Below are positions 54,201 to 60,275 of a stretch of DNA of 64,000 nucleotides, piece by piece (the stretch's first letter is position 1; each line of letters starts with the position of its first letter). Made by a program: the position numbers and the translations under genes. The stretch is from Spongilla lacustris (taxonomy: Eukaryota > Porifera > Demospongiae > Spongillida > Spongillidae): assembly GCA_949361645.1 (NCBI GenBank), contig OX442431.1:62001-126000 (forward strand), in the 5' to 3' direction. The notes below the pieces were generated by a model, which saw only the letters and a program-made list of their open reading frames with translations, was not told the DNA's origin and did no database searches.

Positions 54201-54614
54201 TAGTGTGATGCTGTATACAATATCTGTGCACTGGATGTCTCAACAAAACGTGGTTTTCACGATATTTTAAGTTAAAGTTTTTTATTCTATTTGAGAGTTT
54301 CTAGGGATAGTATGAAGCCATTGTTGCTCTTGAAGTGGCTTTTGCATTGGATTTAGGTGTGAGCAATAACCTGACAGACACACGTCCTCATACAAGCTCA
54401 GCAACAACTAAAATGAACAGTTTTGTTGTCCAGCATAAGAGATGCCATTCCCATTCTTACATTTCTACCTTGCTAAGTCCCCAAATCCATTATTACCATG
54501 TTGGCAATTTCTGTGTTTCCAAATAACATACGTCATGGCGCAGTATCAAGACAACAATACATAAAGACAACAAGTTTATATACATCCACTATACTACAGA
54601 CTTCAATCGTCCCC

Positions 54615-54645
<31 letters not shown>

Positions 54646-55096
54646 ACAATACTGACCTTTGAACAATTACCCTCACCGAGCAAACCAATATATTAGTTAT
54701 GCAACTATGAGAACACATCCATCATGATACATATATGAATTGCCAATATGCCGTGTGCAGTGTGGTATGCTGGTTTTTTAGTTCGGGGGCAAGATTCTCG
54801 ATTAGCGCAATTTTTAATCTGATGACTAGGCCTGCACATATAGCTGCAAAATCACATCAATACACGCTTCTAATCAGCTTGCAACTGCGGCTGCTGCTAC
54901 TGCTACGCTGCTCGGGTGAATATACATTTATCTTTTTCTTTTTCTTTTTTTTGTTAACCAATAGAAACATGTTTATAAAACGATCCTCCAGAACAGTACC
55001 TTTTGAAGAGATGGGTAAATGCAGATCTGAGGCAATACGCTTGCGAGTGGCCAAACTTGAGTTTCTGTATTCTTTACAAAAGGTTTGAACGGCCAT
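27720..55096 (-). CDS. GCN1: GCN1, eIF2-alpha kinase activator (HEAT-repeat protein), complete, 31 exons
   Basis: GCN1 is a giant cytosolic HEAT-repeat protein that binds ribosomes and activates the kinase GCN2 when uncharged tRNA accumulates or ribosomes collide. Exons, 5' to 3' on minus: 55096-55000, 52948-52826, 52772-52703, 52654-52303, 52244-52136, 52082-51879, 51828-51790, 51689-51591, 51536-51439, 51352-51242, 51109-50938, 50872-50804, 50757-50588, 50521-50404, 49819-49513, 49443-49019, 48993-48695, 48466-48374, 34944-34709, 34656-34089, 34033-33980, 33928-33839, 32050-30851, 30789-30036, 29982-29441, 29337-29230, 29190-28942, 28857-28306, 28209-28120, 28062-27868, 27782-27720. They sum to 7,656 nt, exactly in frame: 2,551 aa against about 2,670 in human. 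Conserved anchors include KRESKVYSFEEQ, LAKHLDKSD, GKLFEPYVVH, SVDRSGAAQG and AARTLGDLVRKLGE. The eEF3-like and GCN2-binding regions fall in the exons at 34.7-28.3 kb. The start rests on a clean phase match from exon 1 to exon 2 and weak similarity to the family N-terminus. Confidence 0.95.
29341..29402. repeat. CA microsatellite in GCN1 intron
   Basis: A (CA)n run lies directly next to the 3' splice site of the exon 29337-29230. On the transcribed strand it reads as a GT/TG-rich tract. Confidence 0.9.
32220..32360. repeat. 18-bp minisatellite in GCN1 intron
   Basis: About seven units of gggcataatatcctacat and variants lie in the 1.8-kb intron between exons 33928-33839 and 32050-30851. Confidence 0.85.
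32558..33622. mobile_element. Triple fold-back element with 9-bp target duplication
   Basis: This 1,065-bp palindromic element sits in a GCN1 intron. Its terminal arms (about 180 bp) begin GGTCAATCCACACGAAATTG and end with the complement. Flanks are ccatcatca (32,549-32,557) and ccatcacta (33,623-33,631), an almost perfect 9-bp duplication typical of Mutator-like elements. The interior is itself two further palindromes, about 32,735-33,215 (arms with ttgcataataaaatgg and its complement) and about 33,235-33,425 (arms with acttgcaatgggtgccac and its complement). No transposase is encoded. Confidence 0.8.
35396..36048. mobile_element. Fold-back element with TTAA ends and captured 40-bp flank
   Basis: Arms of about 230 bp are nearly perfect inverted copies. 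They start TTAACTCTTTGGACGTC and end with the complement, with TTAA at both edges (35,396-35,399 and 36,045-36,048). The loop (about 35,626-35,815) ends with a 40-bp segment (35,776-35,815) identical to intron sequence at 35,036-35,075. A further TTAACTCTTTG-type end, facing outward, occurs at about 36,291-36,302, suggesting a neighbouring relic of the same family. The piggyBac-like assignment is inferred from TTAA only. Confidence 0.65.
37789..38506. mobile_element. Palindromic MITE of about 720 bp
   Basis: The left arm (37,789-37,990) and the right arm (38,310-38,506) are inverted copies, for example ccatttctctacggtaaaat and its complement. The centre holds a second hairpin around acgttttcccgctcgattt and gcgggaaaacgt. 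It is related to the element at 26,139-26,638. Frames on both strands translate the same arm and are not genes. Confidence 0.75.
40638..42242 (+). CDS. DIRS-like gag protein with SAP domain and Cys/His zinc knuckles
   Basis: 534 codons are open; a start at the internal Met at 40,842, just before the SAP domain, is equally possible. Near residue 70 lies a SAP-type DNA-binding helix-turn-helix (LRLLLDQANLVSTGNKKAMV). A long Ser/Arg-rich basic stretch follows at about residues 110-300. The C-terminus has two Cys/His clusters, CRRFNHGNCTRPSCNFAHKC and CGGDHPGKSC, as in many DIRS gag proteins. It would package the element RNA. An 18-bp repeat (cgcatcgcaatcatcgtt) lies at 40,762-40,833 and encodes the SH/NHR run before the internal Met, which favours the later start. 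The frame overlaps a GC-rich region where other frames are also open by composition. Confidence 0.75.
   Translation: MSIVTPLCAGAGRLVRLYAHAGSLPALSLSVQESLPSVIIRSHRNHRSHHNHRSHRNHRSHRNHRCQDMSEERRKSLMHLSVEVLRLLLDQANLVSTGNKKAMVQRLMESEHPDDRSNSPDSQNTGHSGSAEESSDHQHLSSRSSSVASSIAPKRGARPPLNRIRSDSSASSSASPTPVPTRAHAGRRRAVATAAPARELDQVRIPPRRRAEEPLHTGKARSPPRRSRVSQSHHSRAPRSHRSRSRRHRGGKRKHRDRAANSSPSSSSSSSRSPSSSSSSSGRSRRRHRRSRRHRRSSSLEEFLISPFPTCLTTPAKYIVKKIRKGKFIEFDCLLGPGVEEGPNALQVQGKRGRETKASKRHVVDFPSWMEAWNVFLAIRVQTAPQSAPQLVKYQAIITQLFSSYPAGVCVKYDNAFRQAVARDKANLTPWDQIKEDILVWCATRLSFRIGRQGPTTTGPSTTTTGSSTTRQANPATQPNGRATQTANGLEICRRFNHGNCTRPSCNFAHKCWTIGCGGDHPGKSCTRAPAPPG
42338..43819 (+). CDS. DIRS-like reverse transcriptase / RNase H
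   Basis: 493 codons without a break. The RT palm follows the order seen in DIRS elements: ILAKVDLKAAFRMVPIHPDD, then CLPFGLRSAPFLFNQFAEAL, then the catalytic HYLDDFLIVG (YLDD) near residue 185. RNase H follows with LFTDASGSYGFGAFF (first Asp), WQELFAI (Glu), HCDNMAIVQAW (Asp) and NTLADALSC (Asp). It would copy element RNA into DNA. The frame is offset from gag and overlaps the recombinase frame by about 200 bp at its 3' end. The first Met may not be the true start, since the frame could be reached by shifting from gag. The sequence appears intact. Confidence 0.85.
   Translation: MLMVHLGFVGPHTPHLSRNLISASQHPLIIASELEKEVAAGRVLGPFEHIPTPSFRSSGLGAIPKKNGGWRMILHLSAPYGRSVNDGIHKEQFPIHYATVDDAVDLISRFGKGAILAKVDLKAAFRMVPIHPDDWDLLGMQWQGNFYMDTCLPFGLRSAPFLFNQFAEALHWILHTNHHVDAVHYLDDFLIVGSPGADQCASSVQETLRVCERLGIPVAMDKLEGPATCISFLGIMLDSEAQTLSLPQDKLEDILHRVHSWLGRRSATKRELLSLIGRLSFASKVVPAGRLFLRRLIDLSTTVERLHHHIRLFPEAKADLAWWACFLPSWNGRAMFLDPEWITADSLHLFTDASGSYGFGAFFDGSWCRGPWLPHQSLLHHSIQWQELFAILAAASTWHNRLAGRRVTFHCDNMAIVQAWSGQSSKDPALMVLLRELFFVAAQSNFTIQLVHVPGKHNTLADALSCNLMTKFFALAPQADPLPSVVPPSLARL
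43594..44743 (+). pseudogene. DIRS-like tyrosine recombinase, interrupted
   Basis: The N-terminal core-binding half (43,790-44,079: TTAAAYRVGIRRYLTFCHKL) ends at an in-frame TAA (44,077-44,079). The same frame continues with LRLLLRGIRRSQ to about 44,205. There a one-base shift is needed to enter the catalytic half (44,210-44,743). In that half, HSVRIGAATAAA supplies the His and second Arg, GRWRSKAFQAYVQF the Trp/His-box position and the nucleophile Tyr. The first catalytic Arg, usually FLRxGEF, reads FLQVGEF (codon 44,255-44,257, CAA). Stop, frameshift and Arg-to-Gln together indicate an inactive recombinase. Confidence 0.8.
45264..45323. repeat. Terminal hairpin at the right end of the retroelement
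   Basis: ttaacccccctagtgattgt and then ttcc is followed, after a 13-bp loop, by ggaaataaccactagagggttaa, its near-perfect complement. The structure ends exactly at the inferred element boundary. Confidence 0.65.
45590..45666. repeat. GT microsatellite and poly-T/poly-C tracts
   Basis: A (GT)n run at 45,590-45,619 is followed by a T run and a C run of more than 20 bases. They lie at the end of the second element and mirror the poly-G at 39,436-39,454. Confidence 0.85.
45806..46341. repeat. Hairpin inside the outer composite element
   Basis: The arms are inverted copies around about 46,090 (gccagcctctgcatccactg and its complement; ttctgtgttcctggaacagt and its complement). The same peptide frame is read on plus at 45,790-45,927 and on minus at 46,340-46,230, which is only the arm symmetry. 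Confidence 0.8.
46461..46870 (+). pseudogene. C17orf113/ZNF862-like zinc-finger fragment
   Basis: One frame reads TVHNVERWKVDNDK and stops. A shifted frame continues MWLTYEKMTTNHECIDSLKC, then LWCIKYKDRLIVGSKNL and VKEHNLSEMHKRYDALL, running on to a stop near 46,888. The spacing C-x2-C...H-x4-H and the order VxxW, KxxxC, KYKDR and KEHxxSxMHKR match the TTF/BED-like finger found in C17orf113- and ZNF862-type proteins, relatives of hAT transposases. It needs at least one frameshift, and no catalytic domain follows. It is probably the last trace of a coding region once carried by the outer palindromic element. Confidence 0.6.
47576..47912. mobile_element. hAT-like MITE in the right arm of the composite
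   Basis: Ends are CAGTGGCGG and CCGCCACTG, characteristic of hAT elements. Flanks are agaaatat (47,568-47,575) and agaacaat (47,913-47,920). The uninterrupted opposite arm at about 38,965 shows a single agaacaat-type site on the complementary strand, so the 8-bp duplication has diverged at two bases. The interior is GC-rich and non-coding. Confidence 0.8.
48585..48680. repeat. 17-bp G-rich minisatellite in GCN1 intron
   Basis: Five or so units of gtgggggtggagtgaaaa-type sequence lie between exons 48993-48695 and 48466-48374. The transcribed strand is C-rich. Confidence 0.85.
49893..50351. mobile_element. Mutator-like fold-back element in GCN1 intron
   Basis: The whole 459 bp is a hairpin. 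The left end CTTAATGGCTATTGTCCTGA is complemented at the right end, and the arms (about 200 bp each) meet at gacctatccattacgctc and its complement near 50,120. The 9-bp direct repeat gtgatgtaa stands at 49,884-49,892 and 50,352-50,360. Because gtgatgtaa also recurs in the local flank (49,849-49,892), the duplication could partly be pre-existing. Confidence 0.75.
51198..51241. repeat. CA microsatellite at a GCN1 splice donor
   Basis: A (CA)n run on plus gives GTGTGTGTG directly at the donor of exon 51352-51242 on the transcribed strand, so repeat length could affect the splice-site context. Confidence 0.85.
53385..53828. repeat. 20-bp minisatellite, about 22 copies, in GCN1 intron 1
   Basis: Near-perfect tandem units of acatgcacccacctaccaat lie in the 2.05-kb first intron (52,949-54,999). 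The unit is stop-free, so plus-strand frames of 140-165 codons appear; they are pure repeat. The rest of this intron shows nothing recognisable besides a poly-C/CA tract at about 54,610-54,648. Confidence 0.95.
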
Positions 55097-55468
55097 AACT
55101 TCAGCACGTGAGGGATAGCATTATTTAGGATACTTTTACTATTGCCGCATAATTCAATTTATATAAAACATTTTTTCTTGAGACTACTGATATGTGCATG
55201 TGGATGAAAGATATGTTGTTGTAATCGATTATACAGCAAATTTAAATTATAGGTAACATGAACTGACTAAATTACGTGTTTTTTTTTTTTTTTAATATGG
55301 CATGGATGTAGCATGATTGAAAAAAGGACAAAATCAGCACTACATCTGTGTATCAAACTGCCATCTAAACATCTGTGCATCAAACCCTTGTCCATTGGAC
55401 AGAGCTCAGACCCCACCCCTTTACCCATACCATGGCAAGAAACAGCACACTGTGATAATTCACTTCTT
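55097..55468 (-). promoter_or_regulatory. Upstream region of GCN1 (intergenic to NSRP1)
   Basis: 372 bp separate the GCN1 start from the NSRP1 stop, both on minus. The interval is AT-rich with a T run near 55,280. It must contain the NSRP1 3' UTR and the GCN1 promoter. No specific element was identified. Confidence 0.45.
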
Positions 55469-56689
55469 TTAATGACTTTGCTTTGCTCTTTGTCGAGCAA
55501 GGTAGCGGCTTCTTGCAGATTCTAAAGCTTTCTGATCAGTTCGCTTGGCAAATGGGTCTTCGTTTGCCCCTTCTGGTTGTGCACATGTACTGGCAGGTTC
55601 AGGAGGCACTACTGGCATGCCTCCTCCTATCATGCTATCTTCAATGGAGAGCGATGGGCCACCAAGTGCATCCTGTTTGGAAGGCACAAAGTCAGGTGAC
55701 CTCCTTTTAGCCTCTTCCCCAGTTAAGGCCTCTCCTACAACATCACTATGCACATCAGATGGTTGTTCATCACCATGACGATGATGAACCTGAGTTTCAT
55801 CCCTGACAGTGACCTCGACATCCACATCTGATGGCAATGATACTTTCTGCTTAAGTAGCTCTTGGTAGAACCTTCCGATGTTATCTTGTTTGGTTACATC
55901 ATTTGCAGCTGTATGAGGGAGCAGTTGGTTATATCATGCACATCATAATCACATATCAACAACCATCAATTGCAGCTTCCTTTTCCAATTCAGCCTCCAT
56001 TATCTTTCTCTCAGCCAGCTTCTTCTTGTATGCAGAAGTAACAAATGCGTCTTTGTCACCGAACTGATCACTCTCTGCCTCCATCTCGCGTTGGACTTTG
56101 CGCTCATATATTATATCCTGCTCAATCTTACGGCGATCTGCAGTTTTCTTCAATGCAGCAATATATTTTGGCTGTACCCAGTTGACGGACAAATCTTACG
56201 TTCATCACATTAAAACAATTCACTGACTTTTGTAGATTTTCCAGCAGTAAGCCGAGGATCAGATTTTCGCTTGTCGTCTTGCATCTTGTCATACACGCTA
56301 TCGTACTCAAATACGGAGGGGTCTTCCGTTATTGCCTTAGCAAGGACATCTTGTGTCTACGTACGTTGACCGTTAATCTTGTCGCGTTATTAACCAATAA
56401 CCTACCTTCTTTGTCACTGATGTTTTAGTCGCTTCTTTCCTGAGGGATGCATTAACAGCCAAGCGACCGTCGGTTTCCTACAACCATAGATTATACAGAC
56501 CTATTTATTTTTCCTGGTGCAACTCACTCCTTCGCTAGAGCTGTCATCCCCAAAGGCAGCAGGTCTCTTTATTGGTCCACATGGCTTCTGCTTCTTAGAA
56601 GATAGAATTAATCCGTATCTGGTCCACGCAGAAAGAATGTTGGAGACACTTAATGCCAAACTACAGGTCTACCTTTTGCTGTCGGACAT
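55469..56689 (-). CDS. NSRP1: NSRP1, nuclear speckle splicing regulatory protein 1, complete, 6 exons
   Basis: NSRP1 (CCDC55) is a nuclear-speckle protein that modulates alternative splice-site choice. Exons on minus are 56689-56673, 56618-56528, 56477-56406, 56356-56228, 56171-55964 and 55908-55469. They sum to 957 nt, or 318 aa. The N-terminus MSDSKRYGLILSSKK matches the family start. FEYDSVYDKMQDD, then GKSTKPKYIAALKKTADRRK and DKDAFVTSAYKKKLAER form the conserved coiled-coil core. The C-terminal FAKRTDQ...SARSRYLARQRA motif is also present. Human NSRP1 is about 558 aa; the long Arg/Ser/His-rich middle is missing and replaced by a short acidic linker. The start codons of this gene and of GID8 are 38 bp apart and divergent. 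Confidence 0.92.
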
Positions 56690-56727
56690 TTCAAAACATT
56701 TCGGATAATTAGCGTAAAAGAATCTAA
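56690..56727. promoter_or_regulatory. Compact bidirectional promoter region NSRP1/GID8
   Basis: Only 38 bp lie between the two divergent start codons, so the core promoters must overlap each other or the 5' coding regions, or start sites lie within the opposite gene. No TATA box is visible. Confidence 0.6.
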
Positions 56728-57390
56728 ATGGCAAAGACCGAAGCGACGGTGTGGGAAGAGCGAGTGAAGAGTTATCACCTTCCGTGTAGCGAACTAAACC
56801 AAGTCATAATGGAATACTTGGTAAAAGAGGGCTTCAAAGAGGCTGTGATGGCTTTCGAAGAAGATGCTCACGTGAATCCAGGAGTGAACTTGACTGTCCT
56901 CGATGATCAAATAAGAATAAGAGAAGCTGTGGAGCGAGGTAGAATCCAGGACGCCATAGAATTTGTCAACAGGGTTAATCCAACGATCCTGGAAGATGAT
57001 AAAAAGCTTCTCTTTCACCTAAAGCAACAACAACTTCTAGAGCTTATTCGAGATGGAGATCTCGATGCGGCCCTTCGTTTTGCACAGAATGAACTCACAG
57101 TTAGGGGCATGGAAAATCCGCAGTTTCTTGACGAGCTAGAACAGACTATGACCCTTCTAGCGTTTGAGGACATGCAGTCCAGCCCTTTTGGTCAGCTGTT
57201 GCAACACTCCCAGCGCCTCAAGGTTGTAAGTGAGGTGAATGCAGCCTTGTTAGCCAGCCAGAACCAAGATGCCAATTCCGCACTCAGCACCCTTATGAAA
57301 CTTGTTATGTGGTCTCAAGAACATTTAGAAAAGAAGGGAATCAATTTCCCACATTTGCTCAATATCACAGCAAGCAAACTTCAACATTAA
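56728..57390 (+). CDS. GID8: GID8 (TWA1), CTLH E3 ligase complex subunit, single exon
   Basis: GID8 is a core scaffold subunit of the CTLH/GID ubiquitin ligase, linking the RING pair (MAEA/RMND5) to RanBP9/10. The 220-aa frame is uninterrupted and close to the usual ~228 aa. A LisH motif is visible near residues 25-57 (LNQVIMEYLVKEGFKEAVMA), a CTLH segment near 63-120 (IRIREAVERGRIQDAIEFVN) and a CRA domain near 116-210 (ENPQFLDELEQTMTLLAFED). It is intronless here, in contrast to every neighbour. That is either ancestral loss of introns or retroposition, but the divergent promoter shared with NSRP1 argues for a normal functional locus. It converges on BSDC1, with only 66 bp between stop codons. 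Confidence 0.96.
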   Translation: MAKTEATVWEERVKSYHLPCSELNQVIMEYLVKEGFKEAVMAFEEDAHVNPGVNLTVLDDQIRIREAVERGRIQDAIEFVNRVNPTILEDDKKLLFHLKQQQLLELIRDGDLDAALRFAQNELTVRGMENPQFLDELEQTMTLLAFEDMQSSPFGQLLQHSQRLKVVSEVNAALLASQNQDANSALSTLMKLVMWSQEHLEKKGINFPHLLNITASKLQH

Positions 57391-57456
57391 GTCAGTGCAC
57401 ACATGAACAGAAGGACATGTAACACAATATGTAATACATTGATGTAACGGTCATTA

Positions 57457-58886
57457 TCAATCATCCCACCGTTCCCAGTCTGAATCACTGTTCTGGGAAG
57501 GCTTTGGGGAAGAACAATCTACAGGCTCTTTGTCTTCTTTGTCAGGATCTTGTGAAGGATGTAAGGGTGACTGCTGTAGATCAGTGGGATGTAAGGGGGG
57601 CTGGTTGAGATCAGTGGGATGTAAGGGGGGCTGGTTGAGATCAGTGGGATGTAAGGGGGGCTGGTGGAAATCAGTGGGATGTAAGGGGGGCTGGTGGAAA
57701 TTAGTGGAATGTAAGGGGGGCTGGTGGAAATCAGTGGGATGTAAGGGGGGCTGGTGGAAATCAGTGGGATGTAAGGGGGGTTGATCATTGGAATCAAAGC
57801 AAGATGACTGCACAGTTGGGTTGTTTTCAGCACTATCATCAGTTACACAAACGAAGCTCTCTGATGATTCAGAGCGCTGTTCGTGTAGGCTTGCTGGTAC
57901 AACACACACATCAGACGCTGCAAAGAGGCAAGATTAAGGCAGGTACATTTCCATCAGGCATTACCATCATCGGGCTCATCATCCCACAGCCACTGTTCAT
58001 CCTTTGTAGCTACCCTGGCAACCAGTTGTGCTCGCTTTTGTTCTTCCTAGTGCCCATGTGGTACATCTTGAAGGAAGCATGACAGAGAAGCACATACTTG
58101 TTTCATCCTTGTGATGTTAAACCAATAACGTTGCCAGAAGAGTTCATAGGATATGCGCGCTGGTACCTGTGAGTACATCAAGTTAAGGACTGTGGAGTAA
58201 GCTTCTAGTAAGCTTACCAGTTGGGAATGTAGTGTGCGCACATGTGGGGCGGACACAAGGAGCTGGGATATTTCTGTCTGGTGATCTTGAATATTGAATG
58301 TCTCCTTCCATTTACTAAATAAGGGCTCTTCACCTGCGATACAGATCGGATGTTTTATATGCTACGTACAAACTATTGTATTCGCATGCCTGCAGGAACA
58401 TTCAAGTACGTCACAGGGTCATTCTGCATTGAATAGAGCCTTGCTGAACTACGATCATATCCAGTTCTGCCCGTTTGTGGTGCAGTATCATGCGCAGTTC
58501 GCGGAGCAGTAGTCATAGTAGGTTTGTCCTGCTCCGGGACCTAGCGTTATATACATAAATTTAAAAAGGCCTAGCTAGGCCTATATAGAAACACGCCGAC
58601 ATTACCGGCTGCACGAATCCCTTCAAATTTGTGCCAACGGAAGAAATTGCAGACGCTGTGTCATTTTGAAGTACAGAAACAAATTCTGACAGATCTCTTC
58701 GCGTCGCATTGATTGCTAGTACTGACTATAAGGTCAAACTGCCGGTATATCAACGGTTGACATCTTTTTACTATACCTTCTCCTTCGCCGCTGAAAGAGC
58801 CGACCACCACCATTTACTGTACAAAAGCTGAATGTTAACAAAAGTTAAACCAAATGTAACTTGACAAACCTTCCCTCGGTGCTCAT
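57457..58886 (-). CDS. BSDC1: BSDC1, BSD domain-containing protein 1, complete, 8 exons
   Basis: Exons on minus are 58886-58870, 58816-58777, 58725-58606, 58540-58390 (or starting at 58528), 58333-58218, 58166-58098, 58046-57965 and 57917-57457, giving 351 or 347 aa in frame. The N-terminus (KWWWSALSAAKEK, then RRDLSEFVSVLQNDTASAIS) and ARLYSMQNDPVTYLN match the family. The BSD domain is split over two exons (APHVRTLHSQL joined to VPARISYELFWQRYWFNITR). The protein ends SDWERWDD, like the family's acidic-Trp tail. BSD domains occur in transcription/repair and synapse-associated proteins; the cellular role of BSDC1 is poorly known. The last exon contains a 30-bp coding minisatellite (QPPLHPTDFH units). 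The donor after exon 4 reads CAG|GCATGC, a GC-AG intron. Confidence 0.9.
57585..57795 (-). repeat. 30-bp coding minisatellite in BSDC1
   Basis: Seven units of about 30 bp encode the decapeptide QPPLHPTDFH with variants DLN and NFH. The unit length is a multiple of three, so copy changes keep the frame. Confidence 0.93.
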
Positions 58887-59036
58887 CTATTAAAATAGTT
58901 GTTTACACAACTGTCCTTTACGAATAATTGGAGCGAGAGTTTATCGTTCTAAAAATGGCTCAATAACAAGTCAACTTGCGTACAAAGATAAGGTTCTGAT
59001 ACATGAATGCTACTAGACAACCGTAAAAGATATGGT

Positions 59037-59982
59037 CTAGAGGTAATCAAAGTCTTCAGGGATGCCAAACTGTTTGTCCAAGGTCTCACTGTCTACAGAA
59101 AACCTATCTTTACACCAAGATTTCACTACAAACACATTTTCAGTCCATCTGTTTGCAGCTGCCACTGCAACCTGTGTCTGCTGACCTGTGTGCATAGCTA
59201 CAAGTTAGACATCGTTCAAAATATGAAGAGAAACGTACGCAATTCCTTCAAGGTTTCTGGGTCACATGCCTTGTACTTCTCTAACTCACTGGCCAGAGAT
59301 TCCTTCATTGACTGTTTATCCTTCAGCGATTTAAGCAATTGCACGCGATCTTCCTGTAGATGCAGATGACATCAAATATTACTATGGCTTTGCACTTACT
59401 GACTTTTCTCTGCCCATCTGAGCACACTGAAGCTCCTTTTCCAAAGTGAACAGTTTCTCCTCCAGTTTAAACAATTCAGCCTGTAGGTCGTCCACTTTTT
59501 TCTTGCGCTGTGTAGCACACGATCCAATAAACATGTTAACGTCACCCACACACCTCACACACAAATACAGCACACCTTATTAGATGCTTTGCTGGGAAAT
59601 GCCCAGAAATAATTTGACGTTCCGATTCTGTCTGTATCTACTAATCCATCGTCCACTAGGCTCTGCAATATCTCCTTTACTGTCATTGCAGCTGGATGTG
59701 TCGTTTTTACACATGAAAAGAATGCAAAAGTTAATTTGAAATATTTACTGATTCCTTTTTCCTTCTGTGCTATTTTTTCGAGCTCCTTCAGTTGATAGAA
59801 ATCTTTCTATAGTATGTACAACATGGAAGACTAGGCCTTACGGTAATGTCCCAATTAGCCAACCTTTTCAAAAAATAGATCAAGAAGTCTCGCTCGCTTT
59901 TCATCAGAGCTAAGGCCGCGACGTTTTGCCTGAAATAATGGCGCGATGAATCATGTTCAAATGCCTTGTACAAACTCACCAT
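59037..59982 (-). CDS. MND1: MND1, meiotic nuclear division protein 1, complete, 7 exons
   Basis: MND1 pairs with HOP2 (PSMC3IP) and stimulates RAD51/DMC1 strand exchange between homologous chromosomes. Exons on minus are 59982-59980, 59929-59864, 59806-59749, 59691-59576, 59507-59400, 59353-59239 and 59185-59037. They sum to 615 nt, 204 aa, against 205 in human. The first coding exon is the ATG alone; the donor GTGAGT follows immediately. Conserved pieces are [53 protein letters not shown] and [15 protein letters not shown] (winged helix), a coiled coil ([16 protein letters not shown]), and the C-terminal [16 protein letters not shown] and [10 protein letters not shown]. The gene starts 293 bp from divergent DRG1. 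Confidence 0.95.
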
Positions 59983-60275
59983 CTACACGCGTATTTTAAT
60001 AAGGCGCGCACTGCACAATTCAAAGATTATTAATTTCAACGATTACCGGTAATTGATTTTAAATTTTATACTCAAGGTTTACTAAGAATTGTCAAGGACA
60101 CACTTCCATGTTCAACTGCTATGGCAAGCTCTGATGCACAGAGTCCAAAGCTACAGTGTTAGGCGTACATGTACCGCCTATAAATCGGCACAGTGTTTAT
60201 TGATACATATTTTATATATAACTAGTCGAGTTAATTGATCCCTATTATTGCTCTAGTTTATGCGCACCACCTACA
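59983..60275. promoter_or_regulatory. Bidirectional promoter interval MND1/DRG1
   Basis: 293 bp separate the divergent start codons of a meiotic gene and a ubiquitous GTPase. The interval is AT-rich, with tttatatataac near 60,210. No specific factor site was recognised. Confidence 0.5.
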
